Source: Cellulomonas sp. APG4
GTDB lineage: Bacteria > Actinomycetota > Actinomycetes > Actinomycetales > Cellulomonadaceae
Direction: 5' to 3'
Length of the DNA: 59,188 bases
Assembly (NCBI RefSeq): GCF_009996735.1
Contig: NZ_JAACYI010000022.1
Span: 1-59,188 of the forward strand
The first letter of the stretch is position 1, and the number at the start of each line of letters is the position of its first letter. This document shows positions 25,489 to 34,577 of the stretch, in pieces. A model generated the notes under the pieces. The model searched no databases. It was not told where the DNA came from and was given only the letters and a program-made list of their open reading frames with translations. Made by a program: the position numbers and the translations under genes.

Positions 25489-27063
25489 GTGCCGCTCGAC
25501 GCCCCTCCCGTGCCCGCCCTCCGCCGTCCTCGTCCCCGCCCGCACGTCCGTGCCGCGGCCGTCGTCGGCGCCGGTGCCCTGCTGCTCGCGGGGTGCGTCG
25601 CGCCCAAGGAGCAGACCACACCGCCCACCGTGGACGCCGACGGTCAGACCCAGGCCCCGGTCGAGGGCGGGATCGAGGCCTACTACGGCCAGGAGGTCGC
25701 GTGGGAGGAGTGCGGTGACCTCGAGTGCGCCGTCGTCCAGGCCCCGCTCGACTGGGACGACCCGGGGGCGGGGAGCATCGAGCTCGCGATGAGCCGCTCG
25801 CTCGCGACCGGTCCCGACGACGCACGTGTGGGCTCGCTGCTGCTGAACCCCGGGGGGCCCGGGTCGTCCGGCATCGAGTTCCTCGAGGGCGCCGGGGCCG
25901 CGTTCGGCGAGCCCGTGCGCGAGGCCTTCGACCTCGTGGGCTTCGACCCGCGCGGGGTGGGGGCGTCGTCGGCCGTGGACTGCGGTGACGGCTCGGTGCT
26001 CGACGACTTCTTCCTCGACGTGCCGCCCCTCGAGGACGACGCCGACGTCGAGGCGGCCCGTGCACGTGTCGCCGCGTTCTCGGAGGGGTGCCTCGCGGCG
26101 ACCGGCCCGCTGCTGGGCCACGTCGACACCGTGAGCGCCGCGCGCGACCTCGACCTGCTGCGCGCGCTGCTGGGCGACGAGCAGCTGCACTACGCGGGCT
26201 TCTCGTACGGCACGTTCCTGGGCGCGACCTACGCCGAGCTGTTCCCCGAGCGCGTGGGGCGCATGCTGCTCGACGGCGCCCTCGACCCGTCGATCAGCTC
26301 CGAGCAGCTCTCGGTGGGTCAGGCCGAGGGGTTCGAGGCCGCACTGCGCGCCTACGTCGAGGACTGCCAGGCGGGCAACGGCTGCCCGCTGCGCGGCTCG
26401 ACGGACGAGGGCATGCAGCAGATCGCGCGGCTCGTCGAGCGCACCGCCCAGCAGCCGCTCGACACCGAGGGCGGGGTGCCGCTCAACGCGACGCTCGCCG
26501 TCTACGGCATCGTCCGCACGCTCTACAACGACGCGGACTGGCCCGCGCTGACCGCGGGTCTCGAGGAGGCGCTCACCACGGACACGGGCGCGCTGCTGCT
26601 CGCGTTCGCGAACGACTACCTCTCCCGCACCGCGGACGGCGACTACCTCGACAACACGATGGTCGCCTTCACGGCGATCAACTGCCTCGACTACCCCTCC
26701 GAGCGCATGGACGCGGCCGCCCTCGCCGAGCGCACGGCGGCGATCGAGGAGGTCGCGCCCACCCTCGGTCGCTTCTTCGCGACCGACGTGGGCTGCGACG
26801 GGTGGGCCGTCCCGTCGACGGGCGAGCGCGGACCGATCGCGGCCGACGGCGCCGCACCGATCGTCGTCGTGGGCACCACGGGCGACCCAGCGACGCCGTA
26901 CGCGTGGAGCGTCTCGCTCGCCGAGCAGCTGTCCTCGGGCGTGCTCGTGACCTGGGAGGGCGAGGGGCACACCGCCTACCTGCGCTCGAACGCCTGCGTC
27001 ACCGACGCCGTCGACGCCTACCTCGTCGACGGCACGGTCCCGGAGGACGGCCTGACCTGCTGA
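25489..27063 (+). CDS. Secreted alpha/beta-hydrolase lipoprotein (tripeptidyl aminopeptidase-like)
   Basis: 524 residues. A lipoprotein signal with lipobox LLAGC (Cys36) precedes an alpha/beta-hydrolase like the Streptomyces SlpD/tripeptidyl aminopeptidase group. Seen: oxyanion region NPGGPGSSG, FDPRGVGAS, nucleophile Ser239 in GFSYGTFLG, the acid in GTTGDPATPY and the His in GEGHTAYL, so the triad is complete. The C-terminal TAP-like domain ends in the usual Cys (GLTC). It probably trims peptides outside the membrane. The GTG at 25489 is chosen from the TACCGT box; it lies 45 bases into the longest frame. The tRNA gene follows. Confidence 0.9.
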   Translation: MPLDAPPVPALRRPRPRPHVRAAAVVGAGALLLAGCVAPKEQTTPPTVDADGQTQAPVEGGIEAYYGQEVAWEECGDLECAVVQAPLDWDDPGAGSIELAMSRSLATGPDDARVGSLLLNPGGPGSSGIEFLEGAGAAFGEPVREAFDLVGFDPRGVGASSAVDCGDGSVLDDFFLDVPPLEDDADVEAARARVAAFSEGCLAATGPLLGHVDTVSAARDLDLLRALLGDEQLHYAGFSYGTFLGATYAELFPERVGRMLLDGALDPSISSEQLSVGQAEGFEAALRAYVEDCQAGNGCPLRGSTDEGMQQIARLVERTAQQPLDTEGGVPLNATLAVYGIVRTLYNDADWPALTAGLEEALTTDTGALLLAFANDYLSRTADGDYLDNTMVAFTAINCLDYPSERMDAAALAERTAAIEEVAPTLGRFFATDVGCDGWAVPSTGERGPIAADGAAPIVVVGTTGDPATPYAWSVSLAEQLSSGVLVTWEGEGHTAYLRSNACVTDAVDAYLVDGTVPEDGLTC

Positions 27064-27101
27064 CCGGCCCGGGTCGCTTTGGTGGGAGGGCGCGGGGTCG
27101 G

Positions 27102-27107
27102 TACAGT
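27102..27107 (+). promoter_or_regulatory. -10 box (TACAGT) of tRNA-Thr
   Basis: TACAGT 33 bases before the tRNA 5' end, with a TCGCTT element 22 bases earlier as a weak -35. Confidence 0.5.
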
Positions 27108-27140
27108 GGTCCCCGCCCGTCGCGCGAGCGCGCCCGGCAC

Positions 27141-27213
27141 GCCGCCTTAGCTCAGTCGGCAGAGCGTCTCACTCGTAATGAGAAGGTCAAGGGTTCGATT
27201 CCCTTAGGCGGCT
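27141..27213 (+). tRNA. tRNA-Thr (anticodon CGT)
   Basis: A 73-base cloverleaf without encoded CCA. The acceptor GCCGCCT pairs with AGGCGGC, the D arm carries AGCTCAGTCGGCAGAGC, the anticodon stem TCTCA/TGAGA holds the loop CTCGTAA with anticodon CGT, and the T arm is AAGGGTTCGATTCCCTT. It decodes ACG codons. Single gene with its own promoter-like box and a terminator. Confidence 0.97.
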
Positions 27214-27224
27214 CCGACCACGCC

Positions 27225-27249
27225 GAGCCCGGTCCCACGGACCGGGCTC
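27225..27249 (+). terminator. Terminator after tRNA-Thr
   Basis: GAGCCCGGTCC and GGACCGGGCTC form a perfect 11-bp stem around a CAC loop, starting 11 bases past the tRNA and followed by a TC-rich tail. Confidence 0.8.
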
Positions 27250-27382
27250 GCGTCGTCTTCCCACCCACGCCGGTCGCGCCGGCGACGCCTCGGGAGCGGC
27301 TCTGCACCCGACCTCCACGGCTGCCCACCGGACCTGCACGGGACGTCCGCGCCGGTCGCCCCCACGCGTGGGCCGCCGTCCC

Positions 27383-27388
27383 TACTGT
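27383..27388 (+). promoter_or_regulatory. Leaderless -10 box (TACTGT) of the DUF4153-like gene
   Basis: TACTGT with seven bases to the ATG at 27396. Confidence 0.5.
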
Positions 27389-27395
27389 CGGGGCC

Positions 27396-29009
27396 ATGAG
27401 CTCCCCGCACCCTCCTGAACCGGTCCCTTCAGCCCCTGCGGTGCAGGTCACGGCCCTGCCGGGGCCGACGACGGCGCTCCCCAGGACGGGCCCCCCGAGC
27501 GGCCCGGTGCACGAGTTCTGGTCGGCGCGGCGCGCGCCGGTGCCGACGCCGGTCCTCGTCACCTCGGGCGTCGTGGGGGCGCTCGGCGGGGTGCTCGTCG
27601 TCGGGCACCGGCCAGGCCTCGGCGTCGCGCTGCTGGGCCTCGGCGTGTGGGCGGGTGCCGTCCCGGTGCTGGCGCGTCGGCGCGCGATCGTCGACCTGGT
27701 GACCCTCGCGCTCGTGGTCGCGCTGATCGGGGTGGTCGCGGTGCGCGACGCCGACTGGGTGGTCGCGGTGTGCGTGCTCGTCGCCCTCGCGGCCGCGGCG
27801 GTGACGATCACCGGCGCCCGCACCGGCCTCGCGGCGCTGCTCTCGCCGGTCGCCGCTGCGGCCGGGGCGTTGCGCGCGGTGCCGTGGCTGCGGCACGGGC
27901 TCGGTGCCCGTGCGGGGGCGCGGCGCGACCAGGTGCTCGTGGCCGTGCGCAGCGTCGCCGTCACGGTGGGCCTGCTCGTGGTCTTCGGCCTGCTGCTCTC
28001 GAGCGCCGACCCGGTGTTCGCGAGCTACCTGCCGCGGTTCTCCGGCCCGCTCCTGCCCGCCCGGATCGCGGTCGCCGTCGTCGTGGCGGGCCTGGTCGCG
28101 ACGCTCGCCCACCTGGCCCTCGCCCCGCCCGACTGGTCACGGGCTCAGGCGCCGGCCGGTCGACCGGCCCGCCGCGGGGAGTGGCTCCTGCCGCTGGTCG
28201 CGCTCGACGTGCTGGTGCTCGGGTTCGTCGCGGTGCAGCTCGCGGCCCTGCGCGGGGGCCACGCGCACGTGCTCGAGACCGTCGGCCTCACGCACGCCGA
28301 GTACGCCCGCGAGGGCTTCGGGCAGCTGGTCGCGGTGACCGCGCTCACCGTGGTGGTCGTGACCCTCGCGGTCCGGTACGCACCGCGGGGCTCACAGCAG
28401 GACATCCTCCTGGTGAGCGTCACGCTCGGCGCCCTCGCACTCGGCACGCTCGGCGTGGTGGCCTCCGCCCTGCGCCGCATGGACCTGTACGTCGAGGCCT
28501 TCGGTCTCACGCGGCTGCGGGTGCTCGCCACCTTCGGTGAGGTGGTGCTGGCGGTCGTCGTCGTGCTGGTGGTGGTGGCCGGGCTGACGTCGGGGCGGTG
28601 GTTGGTCCGTTCGCTCGTGCAGGTGGTCGCGGTCGCGGCCCTCACGCTGGCGGCCGTCAACCCGGACGCGATGATCCTGCGCCACAACGCGGACGCCGAC
28701 CTCGAGACGGGCGTGGACGTCGCCTACCTGCACGGCCTGTCGGCCGACGCCGTGCCGGTGGCCGCAGGCCTCGACGGGACCTGGCGCTCGTGCCTGCTCG
28801 ACGAGGCCCCGGCGTGGTCGGCCGCAGCCCGTGCCGCCGATCCCGAGGCGCGTGACGGTGCGCTCGGCTGGAACCTGGGGCGGGCGCGCGCCGCCGACGC
28901 GCTCGAGGGGTCGCCGTCGAGCAGGTGGTCGGAGGAGCGCGACGTGCTGCGCACCACGGGCGTGGTGGGCACCACCGCGTGCCGCGAGGTGGCCGGCGGC
29001 AGCCGGTGA
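27396..29009 (+). CDS. Polytopic membrane protein, DUF4153/DUF4173-like
   Basis: 537 residues with some ten to eleven membrane helices. A Pro/Ser-rich cytoplasmic N-terminus of about 45 residues comes first. The arrangement of helices with the RFSGPLLPARI loop, the LTHAEYAREGFGQLVAVTAL stretch and the conserved RMDLYVEAFGLTRLRV segment fits the DUF4153/DUF4173 family, found widely in actinobacteria and without a known biochemical role. A soluble tail (about 440-537) includes NPDAMILRHNADAD, common to the family. ATG at 27396 with a TACTGT box seven bases before it. The LacI gene starts 41 bases further on from its own box. Confidence 0.8.
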   Translation: MSSPHPPEPVPSAPAVQVTALPGPTTALPRTGPPSGPVHEFWSARRAPVPTPVLVTSGVVGALGGVLVVGHRPGLGVALLGLGVWAGAVPVLARRRAIVDLVTLALVVALIGVVAVRDADWVVAVCVLVALAAAAVTITGARTGLAALLSPVAAAAGALRAVPWLRHGLGARAGARRDQVLVAVRSVAVTVGLLVVFGLLLSSADPVFASYLPRFSGPLLPARIAVAVVVAGLVATLAHLALAPPDWSRAQAPAGRPARRGEWLLPLVALDVLVLGFVAVQLAALRGGHAHVLETVGLTHAEYAREGFGQLVAVTALTVVVVTLAVRYAPRGSQQDILLVSVTLGALALGTLGVVASALRRMDLYVEAFGLTRLRVLATFGEVVLAVVVVLVVVAGLTSGRWLVRSLVQVVAVAALTLAAVNPDAMILRHNADADLETGVDVAYLHGLSADAVPVAAGLDGTWRSCLLDEAPAWSAAARAADPEARDGALGWNLGRARAADALEGSPSSRWSEERDVLRTTGVVGTTACREVAGGSR

Positions 29010-29038
29010 CGGCCGGTCGCGCGGCGGGTGCGCCGCCC

Positions 29039-29044
29039 TACGCT
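29039..29044 (+). promoter_or_regulatory. Leaderless -10 box (TACGCT) of the LacI-family gene
   Basis: TACGCT with six bases to the ATG at 29051. Confidence 0.55.
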
Positions 29045-29050
29045 GGGAGC

Positions 29051-30130
29051 ATGCCCTCAGGTCGTGGACGCCGGCGCGTCACGCTGCAGACCATCGCGGA
29101 CGACGTCGGGGTGTCCCGGATGACCGTGTCGAACGCGTTCTCCCGACCGGACCAGCTCTCGGCAACCCTGCGCGCGACCATCCTCGCGCGCGCCGAGGAG
29201 CTCGGCTACGTGGGTCCCGACCCCGCCGCGAGGGCCCTCGCCCGTGGCACCACGGGCGCCATCGGGGTGCTCCTCACGCAGTCGATGGCGTCGGTGTTCA
29301 GCGGTGAGCACTCCGTCGAGTTCTTCAGCGCCGTGGCGCAGGAGCTCGCGCCGACGGGGCTCGCGGTGACGCTGCTGCCCTCCTACGGCTCGCGGGACGT
29401 GGTGCCGGCCCGTGACGTACCGCTCGACGGCGCCCTCATCTACGCGGCACCCGACAACGCCCCCGCGATGGACTGGCTGGTCCGGCGTCGCCTGCCGCTG
29501 GTGTTCGTGGACCGCCCGGCGGTGTCCGGGAGCGCCACGGTCACGCTCGACGAGCGCGAGGCCGCGCGGCAGGGTGCGCAGCACCTGCTGGACCTGGGGC
29601 ATGTGCGTGTGGGCGTGCTCACGCAGGCGTTCGACGGTCCGCACGGGCTGCTCGCGGGGCCGCACGAGGCCTCGGGGGACTCGGTGTCGCGTGGTCGGGT
29701 CGAGGGCTGGTTCGCGACCCTCGAGGCGGGCGGGGCCCACGGTGTGCTCGCCCAGGTGCGCGACAACAGCGTCGAGGCCGGCCGCGAGGCCGGCCGGCTC
29801 CTGCTCGACGGCGTCGATCGTCCGACGGCGGTGCTCTGCTTCTCGGACGAGATGGCCGCGGGCGTGCTGCAGGCAGCCCGCGAGATGGGCCTGACCGTGC
29901 CCGACGACGTCTCCGTGGTCGGCTTCGACGACGCGGGCCGGGCGCGCCGCACCACGCCGCCGCTGACGACGATCCGCCAGGACGTCACCGACAAGGGTCG
30001 CCGCGCCGCCGCGACCCTGCTCGACGCGATCGCCCTGCACCGCGCGGGCTCGGCCGAGCAGCCGGCCGACGTGGTGCTGGGGACGGAGCTCGTGGTCCGC
30101 GGGAGCACAGCGCCTCCGGCGCTCCGGTGA
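29051..30130 (+). CDS. LacI-family transcriptional regulator
   Basis: 359 residues. The helix-turn-helix is VTLQTIADDVGVSRMTVSNA with the hinge helix LAR in DPAARALARGTTGAIG. The periplasmic-binding-protein-like effector domain (about 70-350) has the usual GVLL, FVDRPAV, VVGFDDAGRARRTTPPLTTI landmarks. It probably senses a sugar or nucleoside ligand; its targets are not in the immediate neighbourhood. The gene ends inside the first copy of a 26-base tandem repeat, which encodes the last residues (STAPPALR). Confidence 0.92.
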   Translation: MPSGRGRRRVTLQTIADDVGVSRMTVSNAFSRPDQLSATLRATILARAEELGYVGPDPAARALARGTTGAIGVLLTQSMASVFSGEHSVEFFSAVAQELAPTGLAVTLLPSYGSRDVVPARDVPLDGALIYAAPDNAPAMDWLVRRRLPLVFVDRPAVSGSATVTLDEREAARQGAQHLLDLGHVRVGVLTQAFDGPHGLLAGPHEASGDSVSRGRVEGWFATLEAGGAHGVLAQVRDNSVEAGREAGRLLLDGVDRPTAVLCFSDEMAAGVLQAAREMGLTVPDDVSVVGFDDAGRARRTTPPLTTIRQDVTDKGRRAAATLLDAIALHRAGSAEQPADVVLGTELVVRGSTAPPALR

Positions 30131-30177
30131 GCACAGCGCCTCCGGCGCTCCGGTGAGCACAGCGCCTCCGCCCTGGT
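30103..30177. repeat. 26-bp tandem repeat, 2.9 copies
   Basis: The unit GAGCACAGCGCCTCCGGCGC plus TCCGGT occurs at 30103-30128 and 30129-30154, and a third, slightly altered copy runs to about 30177. Each unit can fold GCGCC-TCC-GGCGC. The array spans the LacI stop codon and ends four bases before the stop of the convergent LigD gene, so it may act as a bidirectional terminator. Confidence 0.85.
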
Positions 30178-30180
30178 GAG

Positions 30181-31278
30181 TCAGTCGTCGGCGGCCTTGC
30201 GGTCGCGGTCCCGGCTGGGCTGCACGCGCTTGGGCTCGCCGGGCATCTTCGGGTACTCGGGCGGGTAGGGCAGGTCCTCGTGGCCGTGGTCGCGCTCGTC
30301 GCGGTCCGCCATCTCGAGCAGCGGCTCGAGCGAGTAGGCGGGCCGCTGGTCTCCGGGCGCCGCGGGGGCGCTGAGCGGCTCGTAGAGGTCACCGAGCTCG
30401 GCGAACCTCGCGGGCGCGGTGAGCACGTCGAAGTCGTCCGGGTGCACGTCGCCGATCTCGTCCCAGCGCAGCGGCATCGACACGGTCGCGCGGGGGTTGG
30501 CCCGGATCGAGTATGCGGAGGCGATCGTGCGGTCGCGCGCCATCTGGTTGTAGTCGACGAAGATCTTCTGCCCGCGCTCCTCCTTCCACCACTTCATGGT
30601 GACCTGCTCGGGCATGCGGCGTTCGATCTCGCGTCCGAGCGCGATGGTGGCGCGGCGCGCCTGCGTGAAGCTCCAGCGGGGCTCGATCGGCACGAACACG
30701 TGCAGCCCGCGCCCGCCCGACGTCTTGGGCCAGCCCTCCATGCCGAGCTCGTGCAGCAGCGCACGCACCTCGGGAGCCACGCGCACGGCGTCGTCGAAGT
30801 CGGTGCCCGGCTGGGGGTCGAGGTCGATGCGCAGCTGGTCGGGTGCCTCGACGTCGGCCGAGCGCACGGGCCAGGGGTGGAACGTCAGGGTGCCGAGGTT
30901 CGCGGCCCAGGCGACGACGGCGAGCTCGGTGGGGCACACCTCGTCGGCGGTGCGTCCGCTCGGGAACGCGATGGTCGCGGTCTCGACCCACTCGGGCGCG
31001 CCGCGCGGAAGGCGCTTCTGGTAGAACGCGTCGCCGCTGTTGTCGGTGCGGGTGGACAGCCGTGCACCCTCGAACACACCCTTGGGCCAGCGTTCGAGCG
31101 TGGTGGGCCGGTCACGCAGGGCACCGAGGATGCCGGGTCCCACCGCGACGAAGTACTTCACGACGTCGAGCTTGGTCAGGCCCCGCTGGGGGAAGACCAC
31201 GCGGTCCGGGCTGCTCACGCGGACGGCGCGACCGTCCGCCTCGATCTCGACGGCGGGACTCGACGCTCGGGCGGCCAT
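30181..31278 (-). CDS. Stand-alone LigD-type polymerase/primase domain protein
   Basis: 365 residues covering the archaeo-eukaryotic primase-like polymerase domain of LigD. The metal-binding DxD is Asp152/Asp154 in LRIDLDPQPG, the third acid lies in the FVDYNQMARDRT region, and KTSGGRGLHVFVPI is the conserved nucleotide-binding stretch. Such enzymes add ribonucleotides and fill gaps at DNA ends with Ku in non-homologous end joining. No ligase or nuclease domain is fused and no ku gene is nearby; the last 60 residues are a charged extension. TAGCGT (31290-31285) lies six bases before the ATG and overlaps the stop codon of the LuxR gene upstream. Confidence 0.93.
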   Translation of the reverse strand: MAARASSPAVEIEADGRAVRVSSPDRVVFPQRGLTKLDVVKYFVAVGPGILGALRDRPTTLERWPKGVFEGARLSTRTDNSGDAFYQKRLPRGAPEWVETATIAFPSGRTADEVCPTELAVVAWAANLGTLTFHPWPVRSADVEAPDQLRIDLDPQPGTDFDDAVRVAPEVRALLHELGMEGWPKTSGGRGLHVFVPIEPRWSFTQARRATIALGREIERRMPEQVTMKWWKEERGQKIFVDYNQMARDRTIASAYSIRANPRATVSMPLRWDEIGDVHPDDFDVLTAPARFAELGDLYEPLSAPAAPGDQRPAYSLEPLLEMADRDERDHGHEDLPYPPEYPKMPGEPKRVQPSRDRDRKAADD

Positions 31279-31284
31279 CCGGTC

Positions 31285-31290
31285 ACGCTA
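31285..31290 (-). promoter_or_regulatory. Leaderless -10 box (TAGCGT) of the LigD-like gene
   Basis: TAGCGT with six bases to the ATG at 31278; its first three bases are the TAG stop of the upstream LuxR gene. Confidence 0.55.
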
Positions 31291-34221
31291 TCCGCGTGCG
31301 TCCGCGGTGACCACGGCAGGGTCCAGCAGCCCGCGGCGGTGCGCGGCGGCGACGGCCTCGGCGCGGCCCGAGACGCCGAGCTTGGCCAGCAGGTTGGACA
31401 CGTGCACGCTCACCGTCTTGCCGCTGATGAACAGCTGCTCGCCGATCTGCCGGTTCGTGAGCCCGCGGGCCACGAGGGTGAGGACCTCCTGCTCGCGTGC
31501 CGTGAGCACCTCGCCCGCGGTGCGCGCGCCCGGCAGGTCGAGCCGTGCGCGGCGCGCGAGGGTCTGCACGGCCGTGCGCAGCGGCCCCGCGCCCATCGCG
31601 ACCGCCTCGGCGAGAGCCGTCCCCGCCTGCTCGGTCGCTGTCACGCGGTCGCCCTGCGCCAGCGCGGCCTCGGCCCAGCGCCACCTGCTGCGCGCGACCT
31701 CGTACCGGTAGCCGTAGTCGAACTCCGCGACCGTGGCGGCCCACAGCGCGGTCGCGTCGTCCGCCTGCCGCAGCCGCGCGGCCTCGGCGCGGGCCCGCGC
31801 GAGCCAGGCGCGTCCCTCGGGGCCCAGGCGACCGCCGCGGGGGCGGCCTCGTTCGGCGGTCTCCTCGGCGAGGCGCAGGAGCTCGGCGCCACGGCGCTGC
31901 CATTCGACGGTGCTCGCCCCCGAGAGGCGCTCGACGGCGGCGGCGTCGGCGAGGGCACCGAGCGACAGCGCGGCGAGCCAGATCCCGCCCAGGAAGTAGT
32001 CGTCCCACCGGGCCACCAGGTGCTCCATGAGCTGTGAACCCAGCTCGACGGCCTCGTCGTGGCGGCCCTGCCAGGTGAGCGCGTCGATGGTGCACCCGCC
32101 CGCGAGCAGCACCACCTGGGCGTCGCCCCCGGGCTCGGCGAGCCGCAGCCCCAGCTCGACGGCGTCGTCACCCCGGGCCGTGGCGCCGTAGAGGCCGACG
32201 GCGGAGAACAGCTCGGCGAACACCGGCGGCAGCTCGTCGAGGGGCAGCGACATCGCCGAGAGGTCGCCCCGCGCGTACCGCACGAGCTCGCTGAAGAAGC
32301 GCGCGGACAACCCGAACTCGCTCCAGGTGAGCCCGGTCGCGGCGCTGCGCTCGAGCAGCTCGGTCAGCGCGCGCTCGGCGGCCTCGAGGCGACCCGCGTA
32401 GTACGCGGTGGTCGCGAGGTTGTAGGCGCAGCGTTGCTCGGTCAGGACGTCGCCGGCCTCGTGCGCACGCTGCCGGGCCACCTCGAGCAGCTCCGCGGCG
32501 CGGGTCGGGTCGTCCACCACGAGCACCGCGAGGGTGGCGAGCGCGTCGGCCTCGGCCGCGGGGACGCCGCCGCTGCGCGCGACCTCGACCGCGGCGGTCG
32601 CGGCCTCGTGCGCCACGGCGTCGCGGTCGTCGATGAGGGCCGAGCGGGCGAGCACCGCATGCGCCCAGGCGCGCTCGAGGGCCGGCCCGTCCGGCCCCAG
32701 CAGCTCGAGCGCGGTCGACGCCTGGTCGACGGCCTCGCCGTTGCGGTCGATCCCCAGCAGTGCCCGCGCCAGGACGAGGCGCATCCAGGCGTTGCGCACC
32801 GTGTCGCCCTGCGTCAGATCCACGGCCTCGCGGGCCAGGCCCACCGCGAAGTCGAGCCGCCCGGCGCGGCTCGCGGCCTCGACGGTGCGCTCGAGCACCG
32901 CCGCGCGGTCCGTCCCCAGGTCCGCCGAGCCAGGGAGGGCGTCCCAGTAGTGCAGGGCGGTCTTGAGGTGCCGCATCTCCTCGACGGGCGCGAGCACGCG
33001 GGCCGCCTCGGTCGCGGCGTCGAGGCTCGCGCGGACGGTGACCTCCCACGCGTTGGCGTTCCGTGCGTGGTGGGCGAGCTCGGCGGCCGAGCCCAGGGCG
33101 GGCTCTGCGGTGATCGCCTCGAGGTAGGCCTGGTGCAGGCCCAGCTGCTCGCTCGGCAGGAGGTCCGCGTAGACGGCCTCGGCGAGCAGCGCGTGGCGGA
33201 AGGCCAGCCGGCCGTCCTCCGTGTGCAGCACGTTGCCCGCGACCGCGGCCCGCAGCGCCGCGTCCACGGCTCCCGCGTCGCCCAGCCGTGGTGTCACGAC
33301 CGCGCGCAGCAGCGGCTCGCGCACGCGGCGGCCCGCGACGGACGCCGCACGTGCGAGCACCTGCACCTCGGGTGCGGCCTGCTCGACGCGTGAGCGCAGC
33401 ACGTCCCCGAGCGAGCCGGGCAGGGCCATCGACTCGGCCCCGGCCTCGACGAGCTCCTCCGCGAAGTAGGCGTTGCCCTCGGAGCGCTCGTGGACCCGGC
33501 GCAGCGCGCGCTCCGGCAGCGGTGAGCCGTTGACCGCCGCGGCAAACGTGCGCATCTCGCTGAGCGTGAAGGCCGGCAGCTCGAGGCGCTCGACCCGTGG
33601 GTGCCGTGCGAGCTCGGCCAGCACGGGTCGCAGCGGGTGCGTCCGGTGCAGCTCGTCCGTGCGGTAGCTCGCGACGAGCAGCACGTGCTCACCCCGCAGT
33701 CGCGAGATGAGGAAGCGCAGTACGTCGCGGCTCGACGCGTCCGCCCAGTGCAGGTCCTCCACGACGAGCACGAGCGGGGCACCCGGGCGGCCCGCCCCGG
33801 CGAGCACCGCGCCGATCGCGTCGAACAGGGACAGCCGCGCCGCGCCGTCGTCGGCCGGGGCGGGGCCGGCGCCCGGGAGCAGGCGAGCGAGCGCCGGACG
33901 CTCCGCGAGCACCTCCTCGACCACGTGCGCGAGCCCGGGCTCGTCACGCAGACGCCCGAGCGCCTCGGCGAACGGCAGGTACGGCAGCCCGACGTCGCCC
34001 AGGTCCACGCAGTGCGTGACCACGGCGCGGGCGCCGGTCGCCGTCGCACGGGTGAGGACCTCGGTGAGCAGCCGCGTCTTCCCCACGCCCGCGTCCGCTC
34101 CCAGCAGCACGGCCCCGGGCGTGCCCGCGGAGGCGCGTGCGACCGCGTCGGCGAGCGCCGCCAGCTGCTCGTCGCGGCCCACGAACGCCGTCCCCGGCCC
34201 GCCCGAGGTTCCCCTGCTCAT
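31288..34221 (-). CDS. LAL-class LuxR-family transcriptional regulator with AAA ATPase domain
   Basis: 977 residues. The N-terminal NTPase has the P-loop LLGADAGVGKTRLL and Walker B LVLVVEDLHWADASSRD, typical of large ATP-binding LuxR (MalT-like) regulators. A long helical, TPR-like middle follows (about 330-880). The C-terminal helix-turn-helix is LTAREQEVLTLVARGLTNRQ then ISGKTVSVHVSNLLAKLGV. The start at 34221 (MSRGTSGGPGTAFVGRDEQ) is chosen because CAGGAT lies seven bases before it; the longer frame to 34455 would overlap the small gene upstream. These proteins switch on catabolic or secondary-metabolic operons; targets unknown. Confidence 0.88.
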   Translation of the reverse strand: MSRGTSGGPGTAFVGRDEQLAALADAVARASAGTPGAVLLGADAGVGKTRLLTEVLTRATATGARAVVTHCVDLGDVGLPYLPFAEALGRLRDEPGLAHVVEEVLAERPALARLLPGAGPAPADDGAARLSLFDAIGAVLAGAGRPGAPLVLVVEDLHWADASSRDVLRFLISRLRGEHVLLVASYRTDELHRTHPLRPVLAELARHPRVERLELPAFTLSEMRTFAAAVNGSPLPERALRRVHERSEGNAYFAEELVEAGAESMALPGSLGDVLRSRVEQAAPEVQVLARAASVAGRRVREPLLRAVVTPRLGDAGAVDAALRAAVAGNVLHTEDGRLAFRHALLAEAVYADLLPSEQLGLHQAYLEAITAEPALGSAAELAHHARNANAWEVTVRASLDAATEAARVLAPVEEMRHLKTALHYWDALPGSADLGTDRAAVLERTVEAASRAGRLDFAVGLAREAVDLTQGDTVRNAWMRLVLARALLGIDRNGEAVDQASTALELLGPDGPALERAWAHAVLARSALIDDRDAVAHEAATAAVEVARSGGVPAAEADALATLAVLVVDDPTRAAELLEVARQRAHEAGDVLTEQRCAYNLATTAYYAGRLEAAERALTELLERSAATGLTWSEFGLSARFFSELVRYARGDLSAMSLPLDELPPVFAELFSAVGLYGATARGDDAVELGLRLAEPGGDAQVVLLAGGCTIDALTWQGRHDEAVELGSQLMEHLVARWDDYFLGGIWLAALSLGALADAAAVERLSGASTVEWQRRGAELLRLAEETAERGRPRGGRLGPEGRAWLARARAEAARLRQADDATALWAATVAEFDYGYRYEVARSRWRWAEAALAQGDRVTATEQAGTALAEAVAMGAGPLRTAVQTLARRARLDLPGARTAGEVLTAREQEVLTLVARGLTNRQIGEQLFISGKTVSVHVSNLLAKLGVSGRAEAVAAAHRRGLLDPAVVTADARG

Positions 34222-34385
34222 GGGCCCGATCCTGGCAGCGCCGTCCGACACGGGGAAGGCCGCGTCCGCCGCGACGCCGGGCTCCTGCGCGGGTGGTGCT
34301 GCGGAGGGCCCGACGCCTGCGTCGGACGCGGCCTCGGTGCGGACGCCCGCGTCGGTTGCCCGTGCGGATGTCGGGGTGGGTGCTC

Positions 34386-34577
34386 TCACCGGGCGACGAC
34401 GGGTCGCGGACGCGCCGCCGTCGCGAGGGCGGCGCGCTCGGCCCTGCGGCGCCACGGACGGCGCGGGGCGATCGCGACGGACTGCGGGCCCCGGCGACGC
34501 GCGGCGGCGTCGTGGAGGCCCTGCGTGCGGTAGGCGACCTCGGCGTCGAGCGCGGGTCCCCAGCTCGTGAAGCTCAT
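34386..34577 (-). CDS. Small unknown protein upstream of the LAL regulator
   Basis: 63 residues, basic, beginning MSFTSWGPALDAEVAYRTQG and ending in an Arg-rich tail. The ATG at 34577 has a very good ribosome site (GGAGGACGAG directly before it). It lies 164 bases ahead of the LAL regulator gene in the same direction. I do not recognise the family, but small EVAYR-type proteins of this kind are common in actinobacteria. The promoter region contains a phased CCTSAG array. No membrane segment or signal peptide. Confidence 0.6.
   Translation of the reverse strand: MSFTSWGPALDAEVAYRTQGLHDAAARRRGPQSVAIAPRRPWRRRAERAALATAARPRPVVAR

Noticed and set aside
27152-27964. Minus-strand frame covering the tRNA and the start of the DUF4153-like gene
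   Set aside because: It is antisense to the tRNA and to a gene with a good promoter and membrane helices; the protein is low complexity.
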